Below are positions 26,660-35,661 of a DNA stretch of 64,000 nt, one piece after another. The DNA comes from Solobacterium sp. (GTDB lineage Bacteria > Bacillota_I > Bacilli_A > Erysipelotrichales > Erysipelotrichaceae). Position 1 is the stretch's first letter. Every line of letters starts with the position of its first letter. The notes under the pieces are model-generated. The model searched no databases and was not told the origin of the DNA. It saw only the letters and a program-made list of their open reading frames with translations. Made by a program: the position numbers and the translations under genes. Where the stretch lies: contig JAFRJJ010000003.1 in assembly GCA_017432325.1 (NCBI GenBank), forward strand, positions 1 to 64,000. Reading direction: 5' to 3'.

Positions 26660-27526
26660 ATGAGGGCTGATTACCATCTGCACACAGAATTCAGTGACGA
26701 CTCCAGGGAACGCATGGAGAATCAGATCAAACGTGCGGTCGAACTGAAGCTGGATGAGATCTGCTTCACGGATCATGTGGATTACGGTATCAAGAAAGAC
26801 TGGAGCGAAGGAGACATTCAGTGGAGAGGCGGGGACGGCGTCGGTACGCCCCGTGATCAGATGGATCCATGCGCGAATGTAAACTATCCGGAATACTTCT
26901 CCAAGATCGACCGGATGCGGGAGACATTCAAAGGACAGATCACGATCAGAAAGGGCCTTGAATTCGGCATTCAGACGATCACCGTTGATCCGTTCCAAAA
27001 ACTGTACGACACATACAGGGATGAACTGGACTTTGTGCTGCTGTCCATGCACCAGGTCAACAACCTGGAATTCTGGACACAGGATTTCCAGAGAGGAAAG
27101 ACCCAGAAGGAATACAACGAAGAGTATTACCGTGAGATCTATGAAGTGCAGAAGATCTTCAAGGATTACTCGGTACTGGCTCATCTGGATCTGATCATCC
27201 GTTATGACAAAAACGGGGTATATCCGTTTGAACTGGTCAAAGACATGGTCGCAGAGATCCTGAAACAGGCGATCAGAGACGGGAAAGGGATCGAGCTGAA
27301 TACATCCAGCTGGAAGTACAGGCTGAGCGATACACAGCCTTCCCGAGCCATTCTCCGTTTATACAAAGATCTCGGAGGACGCATCCTGACGGTCGGATCC
27401 GACGCGCATAACGCGAATATGCTGGCGGACCACCTGGATGAGGGATACCGCATCCTGAAGGAAGAGATCGGCTTCACAGAGATCTGTACATTTGACCATA
27501 TGACACCGGTCTTTCATACACTTTGA
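26660..27526 (+). CDS. PHP-family histidinol-phosphatase-like phosphoesterase (HisJ/HisK type)
   Basis: A 288-residue PHP protein. Metal-binding motifs are in order: the N-terminal DYHLHTEFSDDS, then CFTDHVDYG, a mid-region RKGLEFG, LSMHQVNN, a later LAHLDLIIRY and the C-terminal VGSDAHN. The set matches trinuclear-metal histidinol-phosphatases of the HisJ type, which release phosphate in histidine synthesis. No other his genes are in the window, so a different phosphoester substrate is possible. AGAGAGG lies before the ATG and a terminator follows. Confidence 0.85.
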   Translation: MRADYHLHTEFSDDSRERMENQIKRAVELKLDEICFTDHVDYGIKKDWSEGDIQWRGGDGVGTPRDQMDPCANVNYPEYFSKIDRMRETFKGQITIRKGLEFGIQTITVDPFQKLYDTYRDELDFVLLSMHQVNNLEFWTQDFQRGKTQKEYNEEYYREIYEVQKIFKDYSVLAHLDLIIRYDKNGVYPFELVKDMVAEILKQAIRDGKGIELNTSSWKYRLSDTQPSRAILRLYKDLGGRILTVGSDAHNANMLADHLDEGYRILKEEIGFTEICTFDHMTPVFHTL

Positions 27527-27537
27527 TCAAGACATCA

Positions 27538-27563
27538 GGCACCGGAGCGATCCGGTGTTTTTG
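27538..27563 (+). terminator. Intrinsic terminator after the PHP gene
   Basis: CACCGG pairs with CCGGTG across a six-base loop (27540-27557), followed by five Ts. Confidence 0.85.
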
Positions 27564-27576
27564 TGATCAGGGCAAA

Positions 27577-27600
27577 AGAAAAACAGCACCGGCGTGCTGT
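27577..27600 (-). terminator. Intrinsic terminator of the YhhN-like pseudogene
   Basis: On the minus strand CAGCAC pairs with GTGCTG around GCCG at 27584-27599 and runs into five Ts. It overlaps the final stop codon of the gene. Confidence 0.75.
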
Positions 27601-28313
27601 CATTGAGCGCTGCGCTGCCAGAGGACCGTTCCGTACACCAGCAATGCCCCGTAATATACAAGCAGGGCAAAGATCTTCAGAAGGATCGTGCTGTTGAACA
27701 GCATGTTTCCCACCATAAAGCAGTCGCTTAAGGCAAAGATCAGCGCTGCCGCGAAGATCATTTTCCCGTGTGATCATGAGAAAACGACCGTTGAGATCAG
27801 GATGGATATGTACAGGAACGGACCGGCCGCATTCAGGAAAGAATCAAAATGGTTCCTGAAGAGATAGATCGCTGCTCCTGCCAGGACTGTCAGCACAAGC
27901 CATAATACGACCTGTTTCCCTGAAGGTCTTTGCTCACTGAAAAAGGCAAAGTCATACAGCAGGTGACCGATCAGGAAGACTGCCCCGCCAGCCAGGAAAC
28001 TGATATTGATGCTGACATCAGCGATCAGGCCGAGCACGATGGCGAGCGTAATGATCAGCCCGAACCTTGTGTGACGCAGCTGATATCCCCTGTACGCATA
28101 CAGTACTGAAGGCAGTGACGCGCAGAATTTCAGCACGGCGCCTGATAACAGATCCTGCGGATACAGTTCCTGAAAATATCTGACCGCAATTGCCGAAGCG
28201 ATCGTGATCAGTGCATAGAGTACCAGGATCCTGCGGTAAGAACTGTTAACGGATCTGATGCTGGTGAAATATGTCATGACGGATGAAACAAGCAGGATGA
28301 TTGCGATAATCAT
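27600..28313 (-). pseudogene. YhhN-like lysoplasmalogenase with an in-frame TGA
   Basis: The minus strand encodes 238 codons of a multi-pass membrane protein of the YhhN/TMEM86 family, which cleaves the vinyl-ether bond of lysoplasmalogens in animals. After LYISILISTVVFS a TGA stands at 27774-27776, but the same frame continues with SHGKMIFAAALIFALSDCFMVG, the conserved family block with the L-x-x-S-D signature, and ends at 27600 inside a terminator. So one base change has cut the protein after 179 residues and removed its conserved C-terminal helices. A paralogue at 33421-34050 is intact, which may have relaxed selection. Confidence 0.8.
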
Positions 28314-28518
28314 AACAGGTATGTTCGTATGACGGTTATATTCCTTTCCGGACTGTATACCATCATATGATATTTTTTATTTTCTGCACAGCAGGGTACG
28401 TTCTGAAAAATTGAAACAAGAAGAGACAGAACATGCTTTACACGGGAAAGAAGTTCTCTGCACAGCCGGGATCGAAAATACCGGATGGTATAATAGTGAC
28501 AATTGTGAGGTTTTTACG

Positions 28519-29904
28519 ATGAATGAAAAACAGAAACTGATCGTCAGAAATGTCGACGCACACAAACAGCTGATCCTGGATGCAGAGCGCTGGCTCTGGG
28601 CACATCCGCAGACAGGCTTCACGGAATGGCAGGCACATAATTACCTTGTTGAGAAATTCCAGGAACTGGGTTATGAGCTTGTTCTTGCCGGCGCGATCGA
28701 AGGATTCGGAAACATCCCGGGTTTCTACACAGATGTCACAACAGGGGTACCCGGACCGACACTTGCGATCTTCGGCGAACTGGATGCGCTGGATATTGCG
28801 AACCATCCTGAATCCGTCAACGGCATGACGCACTGCTGCGGCCATCATGGCCAGGCTGCCGCGCTGCTCGGCATTGCGGCTGCGCTGAAGGAACCGGGAG
28901 CTCTGGACGGGCTGTGCGGTACGATCCGTCTGATCGCGGTACCGGCTGAGGAAATGATCCAGCTGGCATTCCGTGAGGATCTGAGAAAGAAGGGCGTCAT
29001 CAGCTACATGGGCGGCAAGGTCGAGTTCATGCACAGAGGCATCCTTGACGGCGTTGATCTTGCCATGATGGTGCACGGTACGTCCGCAGGTGAGGGAGAA
29101 CCGTATGATTTCTCCTGCCATTACGGTTCCAACGGATGCATGGCGAAAACGATCACCTATAAAGGGAAGTCCGCGCATGCGGGCGGCGCTCCCCACAGAG
29201 GAATCAACGCGCAGTATGCGGCAATGCTCGGTCTGCAGGCAGTCAATGACCTGCGCGAAACATTCCAGGAAAAGGACCTGATCCGTTTTCACCCGATCAT
29301 GATGGGTGTCAACTGCGCGGTCAATATCATTCCCGATGAAATGAAGATCGAAAGCTATGTCCGCGGCAAGACACTGGAAGCGATCAAACGCGAGAACGTC
29401 AAGATCAACCGTGCCCTGACAGGCGCGGCACTGGCGATCGGCGCCCGTGTCGAACTGACAGACCGTCCCGGCTATTCACCGGAAACAGACGATCCGATGT
29501 TCATGAAGCTTGTTGAACAGTGCTGTGTTGACCTGGCAGGAGAAGACAGGGTCAGCTTCGATTATGAAGCCTGGGGAACGGGTTCCTCCGACTTCGGTGA
29601 TATTACAAGCGTTATGCCGGGCGTTCAGTTCAGCGCTGCCGGCGCGACAGGCACATTCCACGGAATCGATTTCAATGTGGCGGATCCTGAACGCTTGTGC
29701 GTAAACTCTGCAAAGGCACAGCTCTTTGTCGTCGACGCGCTGCTGTGCAATGAGGGCGAAGAAGCGAAGAAGATCGTTGCGAATTACAAACCGCTTTATC
29801 CATCCATCAAGGCTTACTTTGAAGCGGTCAATGAACTCGTGCTTGATAAAGACGCTGTTGTCTATGATGAGGACGGCAATGTCACGATCGATTATAAAAA
29901 CTGA
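28519..29904 (+). CDS. M20-family amidohydrolase (AbgB/peptidase D-type)
   Basis: A 461-residue cytosolic enzyme. Metal ligands typical of M20 amidohydrolases are visible in FGELDALD, THCCGHHGQAAAL, VPAEEM and a late GTFHGIDF. The dimerisation lid includes KGKSAHAGGAPHRGINA. Members cut N-acyl amino acids or p-aminobenzoyl-glutamate. The start ATG 28519 has GTGAGG upstream, and the 36 extra residues of the longer frame look non-coding. A serine carboxypeptidase-like gene follows after 36 bases, so the two may degrade related peptides or amides. Confidence 0.85.
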   Translation: MNEKQKLIVRNVDAHKQLILDAERWLWAHPQTGFTEWQAHNYLVEKFQELGYELVLAGAIEGFGNIPGFYTDVTTGVPGPTLAIFGELDALDIANHPESVNGMTHCCGHHGQAAALLGIAAALKEPGALDGLCGTIRLIAVPAEEMIQLAFREDLRKKGVISYMGGKVEFMHRGILDGVDLAMMVHGTSAGEGEPYDFSCHYGSNGCMAKTITYKGKSAHAGGAPHRGINAQYAAMLGLQAVNDLRETFQEKDLIRFHPIMMGVNCAVNIIPDEMKIESYVRGKTLEAIKRENVKINRALTGAALAIGARVELTDRPGYSPETDDPMFMKLVEQCCVDLAGEDRVSFDYEAWGTGSSDFGDITSVMPGVQFSAAGATGTFHGIDFNVADPERLCVNSAKAQLFVVDALLCNEGEEAKKIVANYKPLYPSIKAYFEAVNELVLDKDAVVYDEDGNVTIDYKN

Positions 29905-29940
29905 TCGCTGACCGGTAAGAATAAAAGGAGATTTAAAAGC

Positions 29941-31389
29941 ATGTACAAGACAGAAAACTTTACGCCTGCTGATTTCAAACCGAAGCGCTTTGAATCAGAT
30001 CACACTATTACACTGCGCGGTACTGAGATCCCGTATCATACCGTCAGTGAGGACAATGTGTTCTACAACGATGACGGAAAACCCATCGCTTCCATATTCT
30101 CTTACTCCTATTTCCGTTCCGATGTGACGGATACGGAATCACGTCCCGTTCTGTTCGGCTTCAACGGGGGACCCGGTTCTCCGTCCATGTATGTACATAC
30201 AGGCTTTATGGGACCCAGACGTGTCGTCTATACGGAACTGAACAGATCCAGCGCGCTTGGACCGTATACAGTCATCGATAACCCGCAGTGCCTGCTCGAT
30301 ATCGCTGACCTCGTTCTGGTCGATACTGTCGGTACAGGATACGGTGTCCTGCTGGACCCGGAATCCGGTAAGGAATTCTACGGGATCGAAGAAGATGCCG
30401 AGGCATTCCTGACATTTGTCGAGTCCTGGCTGCACAGGTACAACCGCTGGCTGAGCCCGAAATATCTGGTCGGTGAGAGCTATGGATGCACGCGCGCGTC
30501 GGTTGCGGCAGGTATTGCGGCAACCCGCGGAAAAGACCGTTCATACGGTGCCGCTTTCGACGGACTTGTCCTGATCGGCAACACGGTCACAGTCGGAAAA
30601 TACTACAACAAGGAAGTTCCTGTGGAGTCTTCCGTCACCGGTTTCCCGACCTTTGCGGCAGTCAACTGGTATCATAACCATCCGAGCGATCAGTCACTGG
30701 AAGAGTTCGTCAAAGAAGCTAAGGCGTTCGCGGATAAGGATTACCTGCTTGCGCTGTATGAAGGCGAGAACCTCGAGGGAGAAGCCAGAGAGGCGATCCT
30801 TGATAAAGTTTCCTACTATACAGGCATGTCCAAAGACTATCTGGAAGCTCGCGCAATGAAGATCGATGACGGTACATTCCGTCAGGAAGTCATCAAGGAC
30901 AAGAACATGAGCGCTGCCCGCTTTGACGGCAGATTCACAAGACCCCGCTATATCCCGGAAAAGGTCGAGGAATCGGTCGGCATCAGGGATGACGCGTCCA
31001 GTGACCGCTACGGTACATATTTCTATGCGGCACTGACAGGCGCGATCCTGCCTGCGCTCAATGTCAGGCTTGACAGACAGTACGTCCGTTCTGTCAACGT
31101 CATCGAGACATGGAACAGGGAAGCGCCGAAGGGCACAACGGCAGAACAGCTGCGCAATGCCATGATGCGTATCCCCGGAATGCGTACATTCTTCGCCAAC
31201 GGATATTATGACGGCGCTACCGAGATCGGCATCGTCTACTACACGGTATCCCATGCCGGTCTTCCGAAGGACAGGGTATTCGTCAAAGGCTATCCGTCAG
31301 GTCATATGATCTACTTCGGTGAAGACAATATCGAAGAGCTCTGCAATGACATCCGCAATTTCGTGGAAGGAAGCGATCCGACAAAATAA
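29941..31389 (+). CDS. S10-like serine carboxypeptidase family protein
   Basis: A 482-residue alpha/beta-hydrolase. It has the S10 oxyanion segment FGFNGGPGSPSMYVH, the nucleophile elbow GESYG, a late NGYYDGATEIG with the acid position and the final catalytic-His region KGYPSGHMIYFGE. There is no signal peptide, unlike fungal and plant S10 enzymes, so it acts inside the cell. AAGGAG precedes the ATG. It follows the M20 amidohydrolase, giving a two-gene peptide or amide degradation unit. Confidence 0.8.
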   Translation: MYKTENFTPADFKPKRFESDHTITLRGTEIPYHTVSEDNVFYNDDGKPIASIFSYSYFRSDVTDTESRPVLFGFNGGPGSPSMYVHTGFMGPRRVVYTELNRSSALGPYTVIDNPQCLLDIADLVLVDTVGTGYGVLLDPESGKEFYGIEEDAEAFLTFVESWLHRYNRWLSPKYLVGESYGCTRASVAAGIAATRGKDRSYGAAFDGLVLIGNTVTVGKYYNKEVPVESSVTGFPTFAAVNWYHNHPSDQSLEEFVKEAKAFADKDYLLALYEGENLEGEAREAILDKVSYYTGMSKDYLEARAMKIDDGTFRQEVIKDKNMSAARFDGRFTRPRYIPEKVEESVGIRDDASSDRYGTYFYAALTGAILPALNVRLDRQYVRSVNVIETWNREAPKGTTAEQLRNAMMRIPGMRTFFANGYYDGATEIGIVYYTVSHAGLPKDRVFVKGYPSGHMIYFGEDNIEELCNDIRNFVEGSDPTK

Positions 31390-31398
31390 ACATATACA

Positions 31399-31433
31399 GG
31401 GACATTCACAGAACCGTGAGTGTTCCTTTTTTT
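31399..31433 (+). terminator. Intrinsic terminator after the M20/S10 unit
   Basis: GGGACATTCAC pairs with GTGAGTGTTCC (two G-T or mismatched positions) and runs into seven Ts. Confidence 0.8.
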
Positions 31434-31472
31434 CTATGAAGAAAAAAGGAACAGCAGCGTATCCGGATCATT

Positions 31473-31503
31473 GCGCTGTACCTGTTCCGGTACAGCGTTT
31501 TTG
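31473..31503 (+). terminator. Second hairpin terminator, 40 bases downstream
   Basis: CGCTGTACC pairs perfectly with GGTACAGCG around TGTTCC and is followed by five Ts. No gene lies between it and the previous terminator, so it is a fail-safe or the attenuated leader of the next operon. Confidence 0.7.
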
Positions 31504-31540
31504 TCATGTTTCTTTATGATGACGATGGAGGAGCATATAT

Positions 31541-31756
31541 ATGACGACGCTTGAAGAAACATTGTCCATGGCAAAAGAACATTATCCTGCGTCTGTCAGA
31601 TGGATCGGAAGCCTGAGTGATGAACAGGAAAAACTGCTGACGAGGCATTATACGATCCGGATACTGGGCAGACATATGGACGGAAGCAGGCTGTATTCCT
31701 TGAAATACAGACAGACGGATTTACCGGATCGTTTATCTGTGGCAGAATGGAGGTAA
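31541..31756 (+). CDS. Small hypothetical protein
   Basis: A 71-residue, charged, soluble protein with GGAGGAG upstream of its ATG. It has no motif I can name; ILGRHMDGSRLYSLKYRQ suggests a small beta hairpin. It sits twelve bases before the SWIM protein gene and is probably its operon partner. Confidence 0.55.
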   Translation: MTTLEETLSMAKEHYPASVRWIGSLSDEQEKLLTRHYTIRILGRHMDGSRLYSLKYRQTDLPDRLSVAEWR

Positions 31757-31768
31757 AGAGAGTTATTT

Positions 31769-33409
31769 ATGATAATTGGATGGAAAAGTCTTTTTGCGCG
31801 CAGGATCCTGGAACGCGGGGAGGACTATGCGTACAGCGGAGCTGTACACGATATTGAGCAGAAAGGTGACCGGATCACGGCAGAAGTTGACGGAACGGAA
31901 ACATATCATGTAATGATCGAACTGGAACAGGATGAGGTCGTAGATATGTACTGTTCATGTCCGTATGCCATGGACGGCAATTCCTGCAAACACATGGCCG
32001 CAGTGCTTTATACGATCGAAGACCTGCCTGATGAAGAACTGCTGCTTCAGGAAAGGACTGACGCTGTCAGTATCCGTGAACTTCTGAAAGATGCCGGTCA
32101 GGAGGAGATGAGAGAATTCATCCTGAAGCAGGCACAGAATGATGTATCATTTGCCAATCTGGTCAGGATCAGTTTCGGACACGATGACCAGTCAGTCGAT
32201 GAAGCCGCACTGATCCGGGAAGCGGATCTGATCATGATGTCCTGCACAGAGGATTATTATGTTGACGAAGAAGACGAAAGCTCAATGAGAAGCGGTCTGT
32301 ACCGGTTTTTGGATGATAAACTTCTGCTTTTGGCAGAAAAGGGAATCTGTATGCCGGTTTTCAGGACGACCTGGCATATTCTCTACGAACTGGACAAGAT
32401 CGATTTGGACAGTTCATATGGCGCAAACGCGTCCTCTTTTGCCGGCAGCTGCGCAATGATATGGGAAACGATCCTGGAACACTGTACAGAACAGGAAAAG
32501 GAAACGATCAGAACGATGCTGCAGAGACGTGCAGACATTGAACTGGACAGCGTATCGGAGAAATTTGTGGAAGATCATTTCTGGGATCATGAGATGGCTG
32601 TGCGGAAATTGTCAGAACTGGATGAACTGATCGAATCTGCTGAACCCGGGAACACTTATTGGCGGCTCAGAACGGATAAGGCAATATCAGAGCGGTTCAA
32701 ATGGATGAAGCGTGCCGGTGCATCCGATGCAGAAGTCGAAGCATACAAGAAAGACCATTGGCACTTCAGTGCTGTCCGGGAGATTGCACTTTCTGAAGCA
32801 AAGGCATTGAATAATACTGCGGAGATCGAAAGGATCCTGCTTGATGATCTGGAATATGACCGCGGCAGCGGTTACGCAGAATCAAGAGACCTGAAAGAGC
32901 TGATTGCTTTATACTATGAAACCGGAGATACAAAAAAAGAGAAACAGTATCTGCAGAGCCTGCTGATGAAAGATGGAAACATCGATCTCAAGGATGTCCG
33001 CAGGCTGAAACAGTTATGCATTCCGGATGAGTGGACAAGGAGGATCAATTCCATCCTGAAAGTCAACGCGAATGAAAAACAGAAATGCATGATACTTGCG
33101 GAAGAAATGCGTACTGATGAACTGCTTGAAGTGCTGAAGAAAACACATGACTATGATCTTCTCGACCTGTACAGAACTGCTTTTCCGCATGAATATGATA
33201 AAGACATCCTGAAACTGTATGAAAACCAGCTTGATATGATGGCATACAGGGCACGGAATACAAAAGCTTATAATGAAATGGACCGGAAACTGAATGTTGT
33301 CATCGGCTATGAGGGAGGAAAACAGATGGCCGGACGACTGGCACAGAAGTGGATCTCTGAATATCCCGGACGCCGCAGTATGGCAAATATGCTGAAAAAA
33401 TATAAATAA
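31769..33409 (+). CDS. SWIM zinc-finger protein
   Basis: A 546-residue protein. Residues 1-90 hold a SWIM domain: YSGAVHDIEQKGDRITAEVDG, then CSCPYAMDGNSCKHMAAVLY with the C-x-C...C-x-H ligand set. SWIM domains bind DNA or protein and appear in helicase-linked and MuDR-type proteins. The rest is a long, mostly helical region without a helicase motif, resembling repeat-containing scaffolds. Neighbours are a small unknown protein and a YhhN-like gene eleven bases downstream, which do not define a pathway. Confidence 0.85.
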   Translation: MIIGWKSLFARRILERGEDYAYSGAVHDIEQKGDRITAEVDGTETYHVMIELEQDEVVDMYCSCPYAMDGNSCKHMAAVLYTIEDLPDEELLLQERTDAVSIRELLKDAGQEEMREFILKQAQNDVSFANLVRISFGHDDQSVDEAALIREADLIMMSCTEDYYVDEEDESSMRSGLYRFLDDKLLLLAEKGICMPVFRTTWHILYELDKIDLDSSYGANASSFAGSCAMIWETILEHCTEQEKETIRTMLQRRADIELDSVSEKFVEDHFWDHEMAVRKLSELDELIESAEPGNTYWRLRTDKAISERFKWMKRAGASDAEVEAYKKDHWHFSAVREIALSEAKALNNTAEIERILLDDLEYDRGSGYAESRDLKELIALYYETGDTKKEKQYLQSLLMKDGNIDLKDVRRLKQLCIPDEWTRRINSILKVNANEKQKCMILAEEMRTDELLEVLKKTHDYDLLDLYRTAFPHEYDKDILKLYENQLDMMAYRARNTKAYNEMDRKLNVVIGYEGGKQMAGRLAQKWISEYPGRRSMANMLKKYK

Positions 33410-33420
33410 CAGGAGAAGAT

Positions 33421-34050
33421 ATGCTGCAGAGGATCATTTCCATATTCGTACTTGGTTTATACATTGTATGTTCAGCCATTGATGTATATGCATCGGAACA
33501 TCATGGCAGACGGATATGCAAGGTTTTTCTGATGCCTTTGCTGTTGGGATATTATGTGCTGAACGCGAATATGGTCAGCACATTTTTATGCGCCGCCCTG
33601 GTGTTCGGATGGATCGGTGACCTGTGCCTGATGAAAGACGGAAAATGGCCGTTTGTGTTCGGACTGACAGCTTTCATGATCGGTCATTTCTGCTATATCT
33701 ACGTATTCACAAGAGATCTCCTGATATACAGTATCAGAACGGTCTATTATCTCAGCCTGATCCCGTATCTGATCTATCTGGCTTTGTCGATGAAGCACAT
33801 CGTCCCGCATGCCGGCAGGAAGATGCGGTATCCGGTCATGGTCTATATGGTCGTGCTTCTGGTCATGAGCTGGACGGCACTGCTGAGGTGCCTGGCATCC
33901 GGCGGACTTCCTGTGTGGATCGGTTCCGTCCTGTTCCTGATCTCTGATACACTGATCGCCTGCAGGACATTCCTGAAAGGGGAATATAAAGGGATCATGC
34001 TGACATACGTGCTTGCCCAGTTCCTGATCATTTCCGGATTTATTTCCTGA
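33421..34050 (+). CDS. YhhN-family membrane protein (lysoplasmalogenase-like)
   Basis: A 209-residue protein with about eight hydrophobic helices and the YhhN conserved acidic spots: WIGDLCLMK, then GHFCYIYVF, and SVLFLISDTLIA near the end. YhhN/TMEM86 proteins are membrane hydrolases acting on lysoplasmalogens. The N-terminus is unusual in running straight into a membrane helix from MLQRII. It is an intact paralogue of the broken gene at 27600-28313. AGGAG lies six bases before the ATG. Confidence 0.8.
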   Translation: MLQRIISIFVLGLYIVCSAIDVYASEHHGRRICKVFLMPLLLGYYVLNANMVSTFLCAALVFGWIGDLCLMKDGKWPFVFGLTAFMIGHFCYIYVFTRDLLIYSIRTVYYLSLIPYLIYLALSMKHIVPHAGRKMRYPVMVYMVVLLVMSWTALLRCLASGGLPVWIGSVLFLISDTLIACRTFLKGEYKGIMLTYVLAQFLIISGFIS

Positions 34051-34082
34051 CCGTATGCTTTGAACGGGGATATAATACTGGC

Positions 34083-34640
34083 ATGGAACGGTTTGATGTT
34101 GTAAATGAAAACGGGATCCCGACCGGAGAGACCGTAGAACGCTCGGATGCGCATACCAGGGACATCCTTCACCGCACCGCCCATATCTGGGTAATCAGGA
34201 AGGCGGATGACCATATTGAAGTGCTGCTGCAGAAACGCTCTATGAACAAGGATTCGTTCCCGGGAAGATATGATACTTCCTCTGCCGGTCATATACAGGC
34301 AGGTGATGAACCGCTTGTTTCAGCGATCAGGGAACTGCATGAAGAACTCGGTATCCGGGCAGAACCGGAAGAACTTGCGTATGCCGGCCTGTTCCGGATC
34401 CATTATGACATGGTCTTCCATGACAAACCGTTCAGGGACAACGAAGTGTCGTTCGTCTATGTATACAGCAGACCTGTAGACATTGAAAAACTGACGCTGC
34501 AGAAGGAAGAAGTCGAGAGCGTCAGATGGTTTTCCCTGGAAGAAGTCTGTGAAGGCGTGAAGAATCATGATCAGACATACTGCGTGCCGCCGGGTGGTCT
34601 TGAAACACTGAAGGCTTACCTGAACACATGTGCAGAATGA
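34083..34640 (+). CDS. NUDIX hydrolase, IDI/YfcD-like
   Basis: A 185-residue protein with a full NUDIX box GHIQAGDEPLVSAIRELHEELGI at about residues 65-87. The N-terminal FDVVNENGIPTGETVERSDAH plus HRTAHIWVI is the arrangement of the isopentenyl-diphosphate-isomerase-like and YfcD-type NUDIX proteins. It probably hydrolyses a nucleoside or prenyl diphosphate; the Cys and Glu needed for isomerase activity are not evident, so hydrolase is the safer call. Confidence 0.85.
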   Translation: MERFDVVNENGIPTGETVERSDAHTRDILHRTAHIWVIRKADDHIEVLLQKRSMNKDSFPGRYDTSSAGHIQAGDEPLVSAIRELHEELGIRAEPEELAYAGLFRIHYDMVFHDKPFRDNEVSFVYVYSRPVDIEKLTLQKEEVESVRWFSLEEVCEGVKNHDQTYCVPPGGLETLKAYLNTCAE

Positions 34641-34650
34641 GTGAACGATC

Positions 34651-34673
34651 AAACCGGATATTCCGGTTTTTTT
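34651..34673 (+). terminator. Intrinsic terminator, usable from both sides
   Basis: AAACCGGA pairs with TCCGGTTT around three bases, then Ts to 34673. It lies between convergent genes (NUDIX and LysR), overlapping the LysR stop at 34672. Confidence 0.85.
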
Positions 34674-35541
34674 ATAAACGAATCGTCCGGACAGCTTCGA
34701 TAAACCTCAGCATATCCGTATTCATATAAGAGGATCTGTTCCAGCAGACGCTGATCTGCACCTGCAGACGCGGATCCAGCGATACGGGAACGATCCCGCT
34801 GTAAGCTTCCGCGACATTGCGGAAGAGGAAGCCGTCGGCGATCCCGGAACGGATGACCGAGATGACCGTTGAAAGCTGACTGGACTCCGTCAGGATATTG
34901 GGATCAATACCAAGTTCCCGGAAGCTCCTGGTGATCATGGTGTTCTGGAAGAAACCGCTCTGGAAGAGGATCAGGCGGTTGTCACGCAGATCCGGAAAGC
35001 TTACCGATGAACGTGAAGCCAGAGGATTATCTCTGGAAGTGACAAAGACTGTTTCCAACATCTGGATCGGTGTGCTTCCAAGCTCCGGGGCGACCGGTCC
35101 GTCATGCGGCAGGAATGCCAGGTCCAGCGCAGTGTTTTTCAGTTCACTGAACAGTTTGTTATGACCCGCTTCGGTGATCTCAAGATGCAGGTCCGCGTCA
35201 TCACAGAACCGTGAAAAGACCTGGGGAAGGATCAGGGAACCGATCATCGGAGGGACGCCGATATGCAGGGTCTTGCGGTTATGTCCCGCGTTCATCATCT
35301 GCCGCTCGATCCTTTCGGCATGTTTCAGCAGGTCTTCCGCCTGCTCAAACAGTGCCTGGCCTTCATGCGTCAGTGTTAACGATTTGCCTTCCCGGATAAA
35401 CAGGTTGACGCCGAATTCATGTTCCAGTTCCCTGATCGCCGCCGAGATCGAAGGCTGGCTGATATGCAGAACATCCACGGCACGGGCAATACTCCCGTAA
35501 CGGCATACCGTAACAAAATAATGCAGCTGGGTCAGTTTCAT
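34672..35541 (-). CDS. LysR-type regulator, divergent from the MBL/tartrate-dehydrogenase-like genes
   Basis: A 289-residue LTTR. The winged HTH is at residues 1-60 (MKLTQLHYFVTVCRYGSIARA, then QPSISAAIRELEHEFGVNLF), the effector-binding domain from about 88 (IGVPPMIGSLILPQVFSRF). ATG 35541 is used because AGGAGG overlaps the earlier GTG. A CCTATTCATAGG palindrome at 35550-35561 lies directly upstream. Divergence from the hydrolase/dehydrogenase pair makes those its likely targets, with their substrate as co-inducer. Confidence 0.9.
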   Translation of the reverse strand: MKLTQLHYFVTVCRYGSIARAVDVLHISQPSISAAIRELEHEFGVNLFIREGKSLTLTHEGQALFEQAEDLLKHAERIERQMMNAGHNRKTLHIGVPPMIGSLILPQVFSRFCDDADLHLEITEAGHNKLFSELKNTALDLAFLPHDGPVAPELGSTPIQMLETVFVTSRDNPLASRSSVSFPDLRDNRLILFQSGFFQNTMITRSFRELGIDPNILTESSQLSTVISVIRSGIADGFLFRNVAEAYSGIVPVSLDPRLQVQISVCWNRSSYMNTDMLRFIEAVRTIRL

Positions 35542-35592
35542 ATGCACCTCCTATTCATAGGAAAAAGCTATTAAAACAATGAAATAACATAT

Positions 35593-35621
35593 TTTACATA
35601 ATTATATACGGATGCTATGCT
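35593..35621 (+). promoter_or_regulatory. Promoter for the MBL/dehydrogenase operon
   Basis: TTTACA (35593-35598) and TATGCT (35616-35621) are separated by 17 bases, 40 bases before ATG 35662. It lies in the LysR-divergent intergenic region. Confidence 0.55.
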
Positions 35622-35661
35622 TTCAGTAAAGAAAGCGGTTGCAAAAACCCGGAGGAGAATT

